Positions 55,710 to 64,000 of a DNA stretch of 64,000 nucleotides are shown one piece after another. Position 1 is the stretch's first letter; each line of letters opens with the position of its first letter. A program made the translations under genes and the position numbers. Origin of the DNA: Bacillota bacterium (GTDB taxonomy: Bacteria; Bacillota; Clostridia; Lachnospirales; Lachnospiraceae); the NCBI GenBank assembly GCA_023398375.1, contig JAEWSH010000101.1, positions 1 through 64,000 of the forward strand, written 5' to 3'. The notes under the pieces are model-generated. The model saw only the letters and a program-made list of their open reading frames with translations, did no database searches and had not been told where the DNA came from.

Positions 55710-57173
55710 ATGTTATTTAATTCTTATATTTTTATATTTTTATTTTTACCGATTACACTAGCTGGTTATTACGGATTTAATTATCATATGAGGTATGAGA
55801 TGGGTAAGCTATGGCTTGCCCTTATGTCGTTATGGTTCTACGGATATTTTAATCCAAGCTATCTATTGATCATGCTTGCAAGTATCATTATTAATTATAC
55901 AGTGTACCAGGGAATGCTGCGCGTAAAGGAGAAACATAGTTACAGGAAAGCAATTATGCTGTCTGGTGTATTATTTAACGCAGGATTAATTTTTTATTAT
56001 AAATATTATGACTTTTTTATAGAAAATATCAATGAAATATTTGGAGCTGACTATACATTGACACATATTCTGCTGCCGCTTGGTATCAGCTTTTTTACAT
56101 TTCAACAGATATCCTTTCTTGTAGATACCTACAGAGGTCAGACGGGTAAATATTCTTTTCTGGATTATTCATTGTTCGTCACTTTCTTTCCCCAATTGAT
56201 TGCAGGACCGATCGTGACACATAAGGAGATGATTCCTCAATTTCAGGATACAGGCAGAAAAGCAGTGAATTGGGAGTTATGCGCAAAGGGTCTTCTCATA
56301 TTTTCCCTGGGCATGTGTAAGAAAGTGATCTTGGCAGATGCGTTCGGCAAAGGAGTTGACTGGGGATATGCCAATATCCCGCTTTTGGATTCCACGAATA
56401 CGATTCTGGTCATGCTTTTCTATGCGATGCAGTTATATTTTGATTTCAGCGGATATTGTGATATGGCGAGGGGAATCGGGTATTTCTTTCATATTGACAT
56501 ACCGGTAAATTTCAATTCTCCCTATAAAGCAGTCGATCTGCTGGATTTCTGGAAAAGATGGCACATTACCTTGAACCGCTTTATGACACAGTATGTGTAT
56601 ATTCCATTAGGAGGGAACCGCAAAGGTGAGTTTCGTACCTATATCAACTTATTTGCAATATTTATAGTGAGCGGTATCTGGCATGGAGCCGGATGGACAT
56701 ATATTGTGTGGGGAACCATGCACGGTATTGTCTATGTGATGAATCGGATCTGCCTTAAATGGATACGTAAGGTTCCAAGTGTCATAAGTCGATTTGTTAC
56801 CTTTCTGTTTTTTAATATTTCAATCGTGTATTTTAGGTCAGAATCTGTAACGCAGGCCAATCAGATGATGCTGCGCCTTTTTAAGGGTGGATTTGGAGCC
56901 ATCAATCTGAAACTGGCAGAGTTATTGAATCTGGACGAATTCTGGTATATTCTGAAGGTTTTGCATTTGGATCAGGGAACCTACAGCAAAGCATATGTGT
57001 GCATCATCCTATTGACAGCGTCGTTACTCATCGTATTTTTGGGTAAGAATGTAAATGAACTGGCAGAACGATTCGAACCCAAGATCTGGAACACGATTGC
57101 AATTGCCGGAATCTTTGTATGGTGCGTCATTTCACTTTCAGGAGTCAGCACCTTCCTATACTTTAATTTTTAA
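55710..57173 (+). CDS. MBOAT O-acyltransferase, copy 2
   Basis: The 487-residue polytopic protein has LPLGISFFTFQQISFLVDTY, FWKRWHITLNRFMTQYVYIP and GIWHGAGWTY with the active-site histidine, all typical of AlgI/DltB-type MBOAT proteins. It is followed by a DltD-like SGNH protein that would complete the acyl transfer. The sequence differs considerably from copies 1 and 3, so the three probably serve different acceptors rather than being recent duplicates. The ribosome binding site is weak. Confidence 0.9.
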   Translation: MLFNSYIFIFLFLPITLAGYYGFNYHMRYEMGKLWLALMSLWFYGYFNPSYLLIMLASIIINYTVYQGMLRVKEKHSYRKAIMLSGVLFNAGLIFYYKYYDFFIENINEIFGADYTLTHILLPLGISFFTFQQISFLVDTYRGQTGKYSFLDYSLFVTFFPQLIAGPIVTHKEMIPQFQDTGRKAVNWELCAKGLLIFSLGMCKKVILADAFGKGVDWGYANIPLLDSTNTILVMLFYAMQLYFDFSGYCDMARGIGYFFHIDIPVNFNSPYKAVDLLDFWKRWHITLNRFMTQYVYIPLGGNRKGEFRTYINLFAIFIVSGIWHGAGWTYIVWGTMHGIVYVMNRICLKWIRKVPSVISRFVTFLFFNISIVYFRSESVTQANQMMLRLFKGGFGAINLKLAELLNLDEFWYILKVLHLDQGTYSKAYVCIILLTASLLIVFLGKNVNELAERFEPKIWNTIAIAGIFVWCVISLSGVSTFLYFNF

Positions 57174-57207
57174 TATAGAATCAATTATCAAAAGCGGGTT
57201 TGTTGAA

Positions 57208-57260
57208 TTCGTCAAATTGCATCAATTATGTTAGTGCATGTATATGTGCAAATTGACGAA
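57208..57260. repeat. inverted repeat with 14-bp arms upstream of the DltD-like gene
   Basis: TTCGTCAAATTGCA (57208-57221) and TGCAAATTGACGAA (57247-57260) pair at 13 of 14 positions around a 25-base centre. It ends 19 bases before a candidate -35 box, so it could be an operator or the terminator of the MBOAT gene. The long centre and missing T-tract favour a binding site. Confidence 0.7.
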
Positions 57261-57279
57261 GCCAAGTGCTATGATAGTT

Positions 57280-57308
57280 TTGAACGCTTGAAATTATACA
57301 TGCATAAT
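57280..57308 (+). promoter_or_regulatory. candidate promoter before the DltD-like gene
   Basis: TTGAAC at 57280-57285 and CATAAT at 57303-57308 are exactly 17 bases apart and lie about 30 bases before the coding start. Together with the inverted repeat it suggests independent regulation of the gene pair that follows. Confidence 0.5.
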
Positions 57309-57339
57309 AAAGGACTTGTTTTAGAATAAATATAGATAA

Positions 57340-58446
57340 ATGTGGATAATGAATATGAATGATGAGAAGAATGTGTATAACGCGGAAGGTTCGGATAAGA
57401 AATGGAAGAAGTGGATGATCAGTGTTGTTATTATTGTAATGACAGCTTTTCTGGCGCTGATCGGATTAGTGATCTATGTAGATCCGTTCTTCCAGTATCA
57501 CAAGCCGATTGAGGGATTTCCCTATTTAATCGATAATCAACTGAGTCAGAATCCGGGAATGGCGAAAAACTGGGATTATGACAGTGTGCTTCTGGGGTCT
57601 TCCATGACGGTGAATTTTAATACGGACTGGTTTTCAGAGATTCTCGGTCTGAATACAGCAAAGCTAAGTTATAATGGGGCGTATCCAAAGGACCAGTCTA
57701 ATATAATGAATATTATATTTACCAGTCATAATCAGGTGAAGACGGTATTTCTTGGAATTGATATTCCAGCATACTCCAGTGAGGTAGAGGCGACAAAATA
57801 TCCGATTCCTGAGTATTTATATGACACCAATTATCTGAATGATATCTCCTATGTATTAAATAAAGATGTGTTGTTGAATTATATTTTACGTGCGGTGGCA
57901 GATCCGAAAGACAAGACAGTGATACCAACGATGTATGCCTTATGGTGGACAGATGAGTACTTTAATAAGCAGTATGTCCTGCAATATTATGAGGCACCGG
58001 AGATTGTTGCCGAAGAAGCTCCGGAAGATGCATACATCGATCAGGTCAGGGCAAATCTGGATGTCAATATATGCCCTTATATAGAAGCCAATCCGGATAC
58101 GGAATTTGTGATATTTTATCCACCTTACAGCATTCTTTACTGGTATGGTGTGAATCGCGAAAATAAGCTTGTTGCAACGCTTGCAGAATATCAATATGTG
58201 TCAGAGCGTCTGCTGCAGTATGATAATGTAAGAATATTTAACTTTCAGGATCAGGAAGAGATCATAACGGATCTAAATAATTATGCGGATTATGACCACT
58301 ATCATGAAACGATCAATCACTATATGTTAGAATGTTTTGCGGATGGTACCTGCGAACTTACCAAGGAGAATCTGAATGATAGTATAGATAGGATGAGGAG
58401 GGTCGCAGCCAACTATGATTATGATTCTCTATTTGTAATACCATGA
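57340..58446 (+). CDS. DltD-like SGNH extracytoplasmic transferase
   Basis: The 368-residue protein has one N-terminal membrane anchor and an SGNH/DltD-like outer domain. VLLGSSMTVNFN carries the nucleophile serine, and DYDHYHETINHYM carries the late D-x-x-H pair. It would accept an acyl group from the MBOAT protein upstream and hand it to an exported polymer. Methionines at 57349 and 57355 are alternative starts; no ribosome binding site clearly decides. A promoter-like sequence separates it from the MBOAT gene. Confidence 0.72.
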   Translation: MWIMNMNDEKNVYNAEGSDKKWKKWMISVVIIVMTAFLALIGLVIYVDPFFQYHKPIEGFPYLIDNQLSQNPGMAKNWDYDSVLLGSSMTVNFNTDWFSEILGLNTAKLSYNGAYPKDQSNIMNIIFTSHNQVKTVFLGIDIPAYSSEVEATKYPIPEYLYDTNYLNDISYVLNKDVLLNYILRAVADPKDKTVIPTMYALWWTDEYFNKQYVLQYYEAPEIVAEEAPEDAYIDQVRANLDVNICPYIEANPDTEFVIFYPPYSILYWYGVNRENKLVATLAEYQYVSERLLQYDNVRIFNFQDQEEIITDLNNYADYDHYHETINHYMLECFADGTCELTKENLNDSIDRMRRVAANYDYDSLFVIP

Positions 58447-58468
58447 CAACTGACGAGGAGATAAATTT

Positions 58469-58888
58469 ATGGGAAAAAATAAGCTGGAAAAAGACGAGAT
58501 AAGATTCCATCATATAGGAATTGCAACAGCAGATATTCCGAAGATGCAGGAATATCTGAAACAGATTGCAAGGATTATAGATATGACAGATATTGTGTTT
58601 GACGAGCAACAGAAGGCATATTTATGCATGGTGACTTTATCAGATGGAACGCAGATTGAGTTAATAGCGGGACCAATGGTAGAAAAGCTGGTAAAGAAAC
58701 GTAATTTCTTATACCATACCTGTTATGAAGTGGCGGACATGGATGGAAAGATAGAGTGTCTGATTCAGAATGGTGCGATGGTAGTGTCAGAACCTAAGGA
58801 AGCAGTCTTGTTCGGGTGCAGACGAGTGGCATTTTTAGCAACAGATATGGGATTGATAGAATTGGTGGAAGAGGTAAAGAGGAAATAG
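58469..58888 (+). CDS. VOC-family (glyoxalase/epimerase-like) protein
   Basis: The 139-residue single-domain protein has two VOC half-repeats, each with likely metal ligands: HHIGIAT and IELIAGPM in the first, YHTCYEV and LIELVEEV in the second. Length and spacing resemble methylmalonyl-CoA epimerase. Nothing nearby explains such an activity, so the substrate is open; an isomerase of an acyl or sugar intermediate is possible. GAGGAG gives strong translation. A run of 7-bp repeats begins at the stop codon. Confidence 0.75.
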   Translation: MGKNKLEKDEIRFHHIGIATADIPKMQEYLKQIARIIDMTDIVFDEQQKAYLCMVTLSDGTQIELIAGPMVEKLVKKRNFLYHTCYEVADMDGKIECLIQNGAMVVSEPKEAVLFGCRRVAFLATDMGLIELVEEVKRK

Positions 58889-58915
58889 GAAATAGGAAAT
58901 AGGAAATAGGAAATA
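58881..58915. repeat. five tandem copies of a 7-bp unit
   Basis: GGAAATA is repeated five times without mismatch and followed by GGGGA. The first copy includes the VOC stop codon, so changes in copy number would not alter that protein but would change the distance to the promoter-like sequence downstream. Confidence 0.92.
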
Positions 58916-58935
58916 GGGGATACGTGGGAGGTTAC

Positions 58936-58964
58936 TTGTTAAAACAAAGTGTTTGTGATACTAT
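58936..58964 (+). promoter_or_regulatory. candidate promoter before MBOAT copy 3
   Basis: TTGTTA at 58936-58941 and TACTAT at 58959-58964 are 17 bases apart; an extended TGTGATACT overlaps. The match is moderate. It lies about 20 bases after the heptamer repeats and 63 bases before the start codon. Confidence 0.4.
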
Positions 58965-59027
58965 AAGTGGAGTTTTAATCGTTTAAGGAAAAAGGAATGC
59001 TAGTTTTACCATAGGAGGAAATACCAG

Positions 59028-60500
59028 ATGTCTTTCGCATCGATACCATTTTTTATATTAGTTACCATTACGTTTATACTATATGGTATCTGTAAGAATA
59101 TTCGGACACGCCATGTGATATTACTCATAGCAAGCTATACTTTTTATGCTTATTGGGATGTAAGGTTTCTGGCATTGATGATCTTTCAGACTTTTGTAAG
59201 TTACATCATTGCATGGAAGATCGATCAGGGACCGCGGGAAAGAGAGAAGCAGCAGAAGAGGTATCTCACGCTGGGTATTATGATCCTATTATCCTTATTG
59301 GGCTTTTTTAAGTATTTTAATTTTTTTATATCGTCTTTTAATCAGGCATTTGGTTTAGAAGAGAGAACATTATTAAATATCATACTTCCGATCGGAATTT
59401 CTTTTTATACCTTTCAGGCAATCAGTTATCTGATGGATGTTTATCGGGGAGAAACAGCAGCAAGAAAGAGCTTTCTGCAGATATCCTTATATATATCTTT
59501 CTTTCCACAGCTGGTGGCAGGGCCGATCGTGCGTTCTACTGACTTTCTATATCAACTCGATGAGAACCATGAGCTAAGTGTACCGCAGACTATGGAAGCG
59601 ATACAGATATTTCTGTTCGGACTGATTAAAAAAGTAGTAATAGCAGACAGACTGGCTGTTGCAGTCGATACTGTTTTTGCAGCGCCGGCTGCATACAATG
59701 CATCTTCTTTGATATTGGCAGTATTGGCTTATATGATACAGATATACTGTGATTTTTCAGGCTACAGCGATATGGCGATCGGCACAGCAAAGGCCTTTGG
59801 ATTTGAATTGTGCCAGAACTTTAATCTGCCGTACTTATCGAAAGGGATACCTGAATTTTGGAGAAGGTGGCATATTTCATGTGGTACCTGGTTCAGGGAT
59901 TATTTGATGTATCCGCTGCAGAAGAATGAGTGGTGCAGGATGATAGCAGGTAAACTGAAGGCTTCGGGACATAAGAAAGCCTCCAAATTAGTACCATCTA
60001 TTATTGGGGCCCTGGTCGTGTGGTTCGCAACCGGATTGTGGCATGGTGCTGCATGGACTTTTGTAGCATGGGGCATGTACTATGGAGTGTTACTGATTCT
60101 ATCCATGATATTTGACAAGCCGTTACGTGCGGTTTCTAAGAAGATTCACTTCGGAAACGGTGGAATATTTGATGTCATTCGTATCGTACGTACGAATATT
60201 CTGGTATTAGTTGGCTATGTGTTCTTCCGTTCGGATTCATTTTCTACAGCATTTACGATATTGAAAAGAATCTTTACCTGGGCAGGAGGTATGAATTATG
60301 TTTTTGTATATTCTGTTATTTATATCGTGTTGGTATTTGCGGCACAGATCTTTGCCTATGTTAAGAATAGTGGAAATGGATTCTATATCTGCATGGATAT
60401 GAGTAAATTTTCTTCCAAACTGATTTTAAATATTGTATTATTGATATTACTTTCATTTGCTTATTTTGGAGATACTGCATTTATCTATTTCCAGTTTTAA
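59028..60500 (+). CDS. MBOAT O-acyltransferase, copy 3
   Basis: The 490-residue polytopic protein has LPIGISFYTFQAISYLMDVY, FWRRWHISCGTWFRDYLMYP and GLWHGAAWTF with the catalytic histidine. An insert of about 25 residues after FRDYLMYP (around EWCRMIAGKLKASGHKKASK) replaces the short GGSRKG loop of copy 1. AGGAGG precedes the ATG. The next gene encodes an SGNH protein, so this is the third MBOAT-SGNH pair in the window. Confidence 0.9.
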   Translation: MSFASIPFFILVTITFILYGICKNIRTRHVILLIASYTFYAYWDVRFLALMIFQTFVSYIIAWKIDQGPREREKQQKRYLTLGIMILLSLLGFFKYFNFFISSFNQAFGLEERTLLNIILPIGISFYTFQAISYLMDVYRGETAARKSFLQISLYISFFPQLVAGPIVRSTDFLYQLDENHELSVPQTMEAIQIFLFGLIKKVVIADRLAVAVDTVFAAPAAYNASSLILAVLAYMIQIYCDFSGYSDMAIGTAKAFGFELCQNFNLPYLSKGIPEFWRRWHISCGTWFRDYLMYPLQKNEWCRMIAGKLKASGHKKASKLVPSIIGALVVWFATGLWHGAAWTFVAWGMYYGVLLILSMIFDKPLRAVSKKIHFGNGGIFDVIRIVRTNILVLVGYVFFRSDSFSTAFTILKRIFTWAGGMNYVFVYSVIYIVLVFAAQIFAYVKNSGNGFYICMDMSKFSSKLILNIVLLILLSFAYFGDTAFIYFQF

Positions 60501-60529
60501 GCGATGTGTGACAGGAGGCTGCTGTTTTG

Positions 60530-61615
60530 ATGGCAAAAAAGAGAAACGTAGTAAAACAGATCATAGCTTATTTCTTTTCCTTACTACTTGCAGCATTTAT
60601 CGTAAATGGCTTGTTATATACGAATTATTGGCATCCGGAAAAATATTTTGTAAGTAATTATTCTTCGAATGCCCTGCACAGGCCCCATAGTATATGCGTG
60701 GAAGGCAGAGAAGGTTTTGCGATCCTGCATACGGATGAAAATGGGTATTTTAACGAGCAGGAATTAAATACGGATGGAAGCTATATTTTGTGTCTTGGAT
60801 CTTCGGATACTCAGGCAAAAAGTATACCGAACAATAAGAATTATTGCCAGATGCTGGAACAGAAGTTATCTGAGGATGGAATTCAGACTGACGTTTATAA
60901 TGCAGGAATGGATGGGGCAGGATTGGATGAAGTGCTCGGACATTTTCATGCTTCCATGCAGAAATTCAATACGGCAGATATGGTCATCATAGAGATGTCA
61001 TGGTTTCCGGAAGAAGCTGACCTGCAGGCAGCGATCGGGGATGAATCGGAATACCGGCCCTTTGATTATGCTTCATATCAGGAGTCTTTGGGAATAGCCG
61101 GAAAAATGAAGAATGCAATATCAGCATTTCCTTTGCCTCGTGTCCTCAACAATCAGCTTACAAAATTAAGCCAGAATAAGCGGAGAATTCCTTTCGTGGC
61201 ATTCATGGATCGGAGAAATGAGACTGTGAGCACGGATGAACCGGAGGAGACACAGGTAACAGATGCGGGATACCAGCAATTACTGATGGATGCTGCGGCA
61301 AAGATAAGAAGGGAAGCTGGAAAAAAGGATGTGATTCTGTTATTCAGTACAGCAACTAAGCTGGAATCAGATGGAACACTTATAGATACGATGGATCATG
61401 AGAAAATGGAATGGTTACAGGAAGCATGTAACGGGAATAACATTGCTTTTATCAACATGGCTCGTACGTATATAGATTACTATAATCAGAATCATGTATT
61501 GTACAGAGGGTTTGCTAATACGAGTCCGGGTTCAGGGCATCTGAATAAGACAGGACATGCGCTGATTGCAGAGGAATTATATAATACGATAGATACACAG
61601 CAATTAATGCATTAG
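60530..61615 (+). CDS. SGNH/GDSL-like extracytoplasmic protein
   Basis: After one membrane segment the 361-residue protein carries an SGNH domain with LCLGSSDTQAKS (serine region), VYNAGMDGAGLDEVL (glycine/asparagine blocks) and SGHLNKTGHALIAEEL (late histidine). It probably completes acyl transfer with the MBOAT protein just upstream. A TTG at 60527 is closer to the AGGAGG site than the ATG at 60530, so either may start translation. The family otherwise includes acyl-esterases, so removal of acyl groups is an alternative. Confidence 0.75.
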   Translation: MAKKRNVVKQIIAYFFSLLLAAFIVNGLLYTNYWHPEKYFVSNYSSNALHRPHSICVEGREGFAILHTDENGYFNEQELNTDGSYILCLGSSDTQAKSIPNNKNYCQMLEQKLSEDGIQTDVYNAGMDGAGLDEVLGHFHASMQKFNTADMVIIEMSWFPEEADLQAAIGDESEYRPFDYASYQESLGIAGKMKNAISAFPLPRVLNNQLTKLSQNKRRIPFVAFMDRRNETVSTDEPEETQVTDAGYQQLLMDAAAKIRREAGKKDVILLFSTATKLESDGTLIDTMDHEKMEWLQEACNGNNIAFINMARTYIDYYNQNHVLYRGFANTSPGSGHLNKTGHALIAEELYNTIDTQQLMH

Positions 61616-61656
61616 AAATAACTGTGATTACAAAGGGTAAGTGGAAGGATGATAGG

Positions 61657-63402
61657 ATGTATGTAACAAGAGCAAAACAGATTGTTATTATATTGATTGC
61701 AGGAATACTCTTTGCAGGTATTTTACTATGTTACGATCGCATTGGAATACACAATGAGAATCCGGTGAAGAATCAGGAACAGGCTGAGGAAACGGAACAG
61801 CTAAGTGAGGTAACTGCTGTTTTGAAGGTAGATCATACGCATATTACAGAAAAGACAGATGCAGATGTACGGATTCAGTGGTGGTTCAATAAAGAAGATG
61901 GAAAACATTATTTCTTATTTCCTTCTTCGGCAGATCTCGCAAGCGTAAGATGGGAATATGACGGTTCGGATGTAATGCGTATGGATGGCATTCCGGTTGT
62001 AAATGGGACTAGTTATGCCATTACGCAGGGGGAGCATTTGATAGATGAAGGAGAAGGAACTGAGCAGCATCCGATTGTCGTCATGCAATCGGAGAATCTT
62101 GGAGCACTATTCCTGACAACGAAGTCCGGCAATCTTGGTTTTATTAATACGGATAAGGAACATGAAGAAGCAGGAACGGCTATTGTTATAGATGAGGATG
62201 GCACCTGTACCTACAATGGAAATATGGAGTCAATTGCCGGCAGAGGCAACACGACATGGGATTTTAGTAATAAACGTGGATATCAGATAAGATTTCCTTC
62301 CAAAATAGATATCTATGGAATGGGGGCTGCTAAAAAGTGGGTATTGTTAGCCAATTATTTTGACGAATCATTATTACGGAATGATTTCACATATCATCTT
62401 GCAGCGGTCTCGGGTATGCCATATTCTCCGGAGACGGTCTTCGTTGACTTATACTTAAATGGGCGCTATTGGGGAAATTATCAAATATCGGAAAAAATAG
62501 AAGTTGATGAAGAACGGGTGAATATACCAGACTTGCAGAAAGCGACGGAAAAGAGGAATCCGGACAGGGATCTATCGGAATATGACAGGTTCGGAATGGA
62601 GACTTTGGAACAAGTGAATTCTATTCCTGATACATCGATGGGGTATGAAATACCGAATGATCCGGCAGATATTACAGGCGGATATCTTCTGGAGTTCGAC
62701 ATTGGCGATAGATATATTCATGAGAACTCCGGATTTGCGACGAGACTAAATCAGCCGGTGGTAATTAAAAGCCCTCAGTATGCATCACGGGCTCAGGTGG
62801 ATTACATATCCGATCTGTATCAGCAGTTCGAAGATGCAGTAGATGTATATGAAGGAGTTAATACAGTTACCGGAAAATACTATTATGATTATATTGATTT
62901 GGATTCCTTTGCTAAGGCATATCTGATCGAAGAAATAACGAAGAATGTAGACGCTGTAATTTCCAGCAGGTATTTCTATAAATATCCGGATCGTTATAGT
63001 AATAAATTCTTTGCCGGGCCGGTTTGGGATTATGATTTTGCATTAGGCAATTATGATTCTCCCCAAAGCCTGTCTGATCCTGAAGGCTTGTATGCAATGC
63101 AATCAGGGGAGCAATTTAGTATCTGGTATGCGCTGTATTATCGCGCGGAGTTCCAACAGGCTTTTAAGGACGAATACTGGAATACATTTAGGGAGAATGC
63201 GCTGGAAGGTGCTACAGAACGTATGGAAGAACAGTCAGAATTAATGGAATCATCTGCTGTAATGGATCGTATCAGATGGTTCGGAGGTACCTATGAGGAT
63301 ATTGAGAACGAAAAATTTATTTTTGAGGATAATGTTAGCTTTTTACAGGAATTTATAATAGACAGAATTGCATATTTAGATGAAGAGTGGGCAATACAAT
63401 AA
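61657..63402 (+). CDS. CotH-family kinase-like protein, second small copy
   Basis: The 581-residue protein parallels the CotH at 45813: membrane segment (QIVIILIAGILFAGILL), IAGRGNTTWDFSNKRGYQIR, WVLLANYFDESLLRN, GRYWGNYQISEKI, and the acidic AGPVWDYDFALGNY. It should lie outside the membrane. The ATG at 61657 is preferred because AAGGA lies seven bases upstream; a GTG at 61624 is in frame but lacks a site. That two small and two large CotH genes frame the VTC, DUF4956 and MBOAT genes suggests a common function. Confidence 0.85.
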   Translation: MYVTRAKQIVIILIAGILFAGILLCYDRIGIHNENPVKNQEQAEETEQLSEVTAVLKVDHTHITEKTDADVRIQWWFNKEDGKHYFLFPSSADLASVRWEYDGSDVMRMDGIPVVNGTSYAITQGEHLIDEGEGTEQHPIVVMQSENLGALFLTTKSGNLGFINTDKEHEEAGTAIVIDEDGTCTYNGNMESIAGRGNTTWDFSNKRGYQIRFPSKIDIYGMGAAKKWVLLANYFDESLLRNDFTYHLAAVSGMPYSPETVFVDLYLNGRYWGNYQISEKIEVDEERVNIPDLQKATEKRNPDRDLSEYDRFGMETLEQVNSIPDTSMGYEIPNDPADITGGYLLEFDIGDRYIHENSGFATRLNQPVVIKSPQYASRAQVDYISDLYQQFEDAVDVYEGVNTVTGKYYYDYIDLDSFAKAYLIEEITKNVDAVISSRYFYKYPDRYSNKFFAGPVWDYDFALGNYDSPQSLSDPEGLYAMQSGEQFSIWYALYYRAEFQQAFKDEYWNTFRENALEGATERMEEQSELMESSAVMDRIRWFGGTYEDIENEKFIFEDNVSFLQEFIIDRIAYLDEEWAIQ

Positions 63403-63438
63403 TAGACAATAACGAAGATCAGAAAGGAGCATGGCAGA

Positions 63439-64000
63439 ATGTTAGTACGAATATTGAGTATCTTAATGTGGCTGGTAGTAACTCCGTTTTGCTGCGGATT
63501 ATCCGTAACCCGTCATATGCGGAATGAATCACAGAATCTGACAATGATTATGGTAACGGGATATTTTTTAATGCTGGCTTTGTTTCAGATTATCTATATA
63601 CCCTTTATTGTATTCTATAATAAATTTGAACCTTTGGTGATTGTGTACGGAGCTGGAATTGCAGTATATGCAGTATTTTCCTTAGTACTCAATGGAAAAT
63701 ACTGGATATCACATCATAAACATGTGGAACAGATGCATTGGAGTACGTATGCTTTATGGATGATAGCACTTGCACTGATTGGATTCCAGCTGTATATGAC
63801 AGTTTTCTATCAGTTCCATGACAGTGATGATGCATTTTTTGCCGTAACATCTGTGATTACAAATCAGAATAATAATATGTATGTGAAACTGCCATACACC
63901 GGGGAAGCATCGAACTTGGATATCAGACATGCCTTTTCTTCCGCGCCGATTTTTATCTCATTTCTTGCAGGAGCCAGCGGCATTCATCCGACAATTGTGA
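63439..64000 (+). CDS. DUF6077-like membrane protein, cut by the window end
   Basis: An ATG behind GAAAGGAGC opens a frame that stays open to the last base (187 codons). The visible part has at least four membrane spans and the segment QFHDSDDAFFAVTSVI, an acid-rich outer loop like those of GT-C-type proteins and of DUF6077 proteins in Clostridia. It probably is a membrane glycosyltransferase, but the C-terminal part is missing. Confidence 0.6.
   Translation, partial: MLVRILSILMWLVVTPFCCGLSVTRHMRNESQNLTMIMVTGYFLMLALFQIIYIPFIVFYNKFEPLVIVYGAGIAVYAVFSLVLNGKYWISHHKHVEQMHWSTYALWMIALALIGFQLYMTVFYQFHDSDDAFFAVTSVITNQNNNMYVKLPYTGEASNLDIRHAFSSAPIFISFLAGASGIHPTIV

Overview
The window looks like part of the chromosome of a low-GC Gram-positive anaerobe, most probably a gut Clostridia of the Lachnospiraceae type. 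This is an inference from the AT-rich coding bias, AGGAGG-type ribosome binding sites and the families present (CotH kinases beside a VTC-domain polymerase and DUF4956, LicD proteins, DUF6077, COG5610). Every intact gene is on the + strand. The whole window reads as one long surface-glycan locus built from several joined blocks. No tRNA, rRNA or CRISPR array was seen.

Block 1 (130-18735, very AT-rich; about 25% GC in a line counted by hand) makes and decorates an ABC-exported glycan. It holds large multidomain glycosyltransferases, a HAD/COG5610 protein, a giant methyltransferase-LicD fusion and a TagD-like cytidylyltransferase. A consensus promoter preceded by a 26-bp tandem repeat then drives Wzm/Wzt, Gmd and Rmd (GDP-D-rhamnose), an AraC-type regulator, a second LicD protein and a PAP2-GDPD-propeller membrane fusion. 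Positions 18736-19639 are a gene-free scar with a broken tyrosine-recombinase relic. An SGNH gene whose C-terminal domain has decayed follows, coupled to the first of three MBOAT acyltransferases (21211-22590).

Block 2 (22683-39412, mostly higher GC) makes activated sugars. It has a divergent RfbF paralogue, RfbF and RfbG (CDP-4-keto-6-deoxyglucose), a GT2 whose composition changes midway, and a polysaccharide deacetylase. A DltA-like adenylation enzyme with a DltC-like carrier and a GNAT-like acyltransferase comes next, without DltB or DltD. A nonulosonic-acid set follows: NeuD, NeuB, NeuC, two Gfo/Idh oxidoreductases and NeuA, with two GT-C-type membrane proteins interleaved.

Block 3 (39441-45710) is a compact 2-aminoethylphosphonate pathway: a nucleotidyltransferase-PEP mutase fusion, a PntC-type CTP transferase-AEP transaminase fusion and phosphonopyruvate decarboxylase. 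A GT4 and a LicD transferase follow that could build and decorate the acceptor. The likely product is CMP-aminoethylphosphonate transferred to a surface glycan.

Block 4 (45754-64000) starts at a second strong promoter, also preceded by a direct repeat. It encodes CotH, VTC, a GtrII-like glucosyltransferase, DUF4956, two large tandem CotH proteins, MBOAT, a DltD-like SGNH protein, a VOC protein, a second MBOAT-SGNH pair, a fourth CotH protein and a truncated DUF6077 membrane protein. I read this block as envelope phosphorylation and O-acylation machinery.

The most unusual candidates are the Dlt-like aminoacyl module redirected to a soluble acceptor beside nonulosonate genes, the CMP-aminoethylphosphonate-LicD cassette, and the CotH/VTC/DUF4956/MBOAT module. 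Not seen here: a Wzx flippase, a Wzy polymerase, an initiating phosphoglycosyltransferase, RfbH, and the LegB/LegC pair. Gene functions are assigned by motif reading, not by database search.
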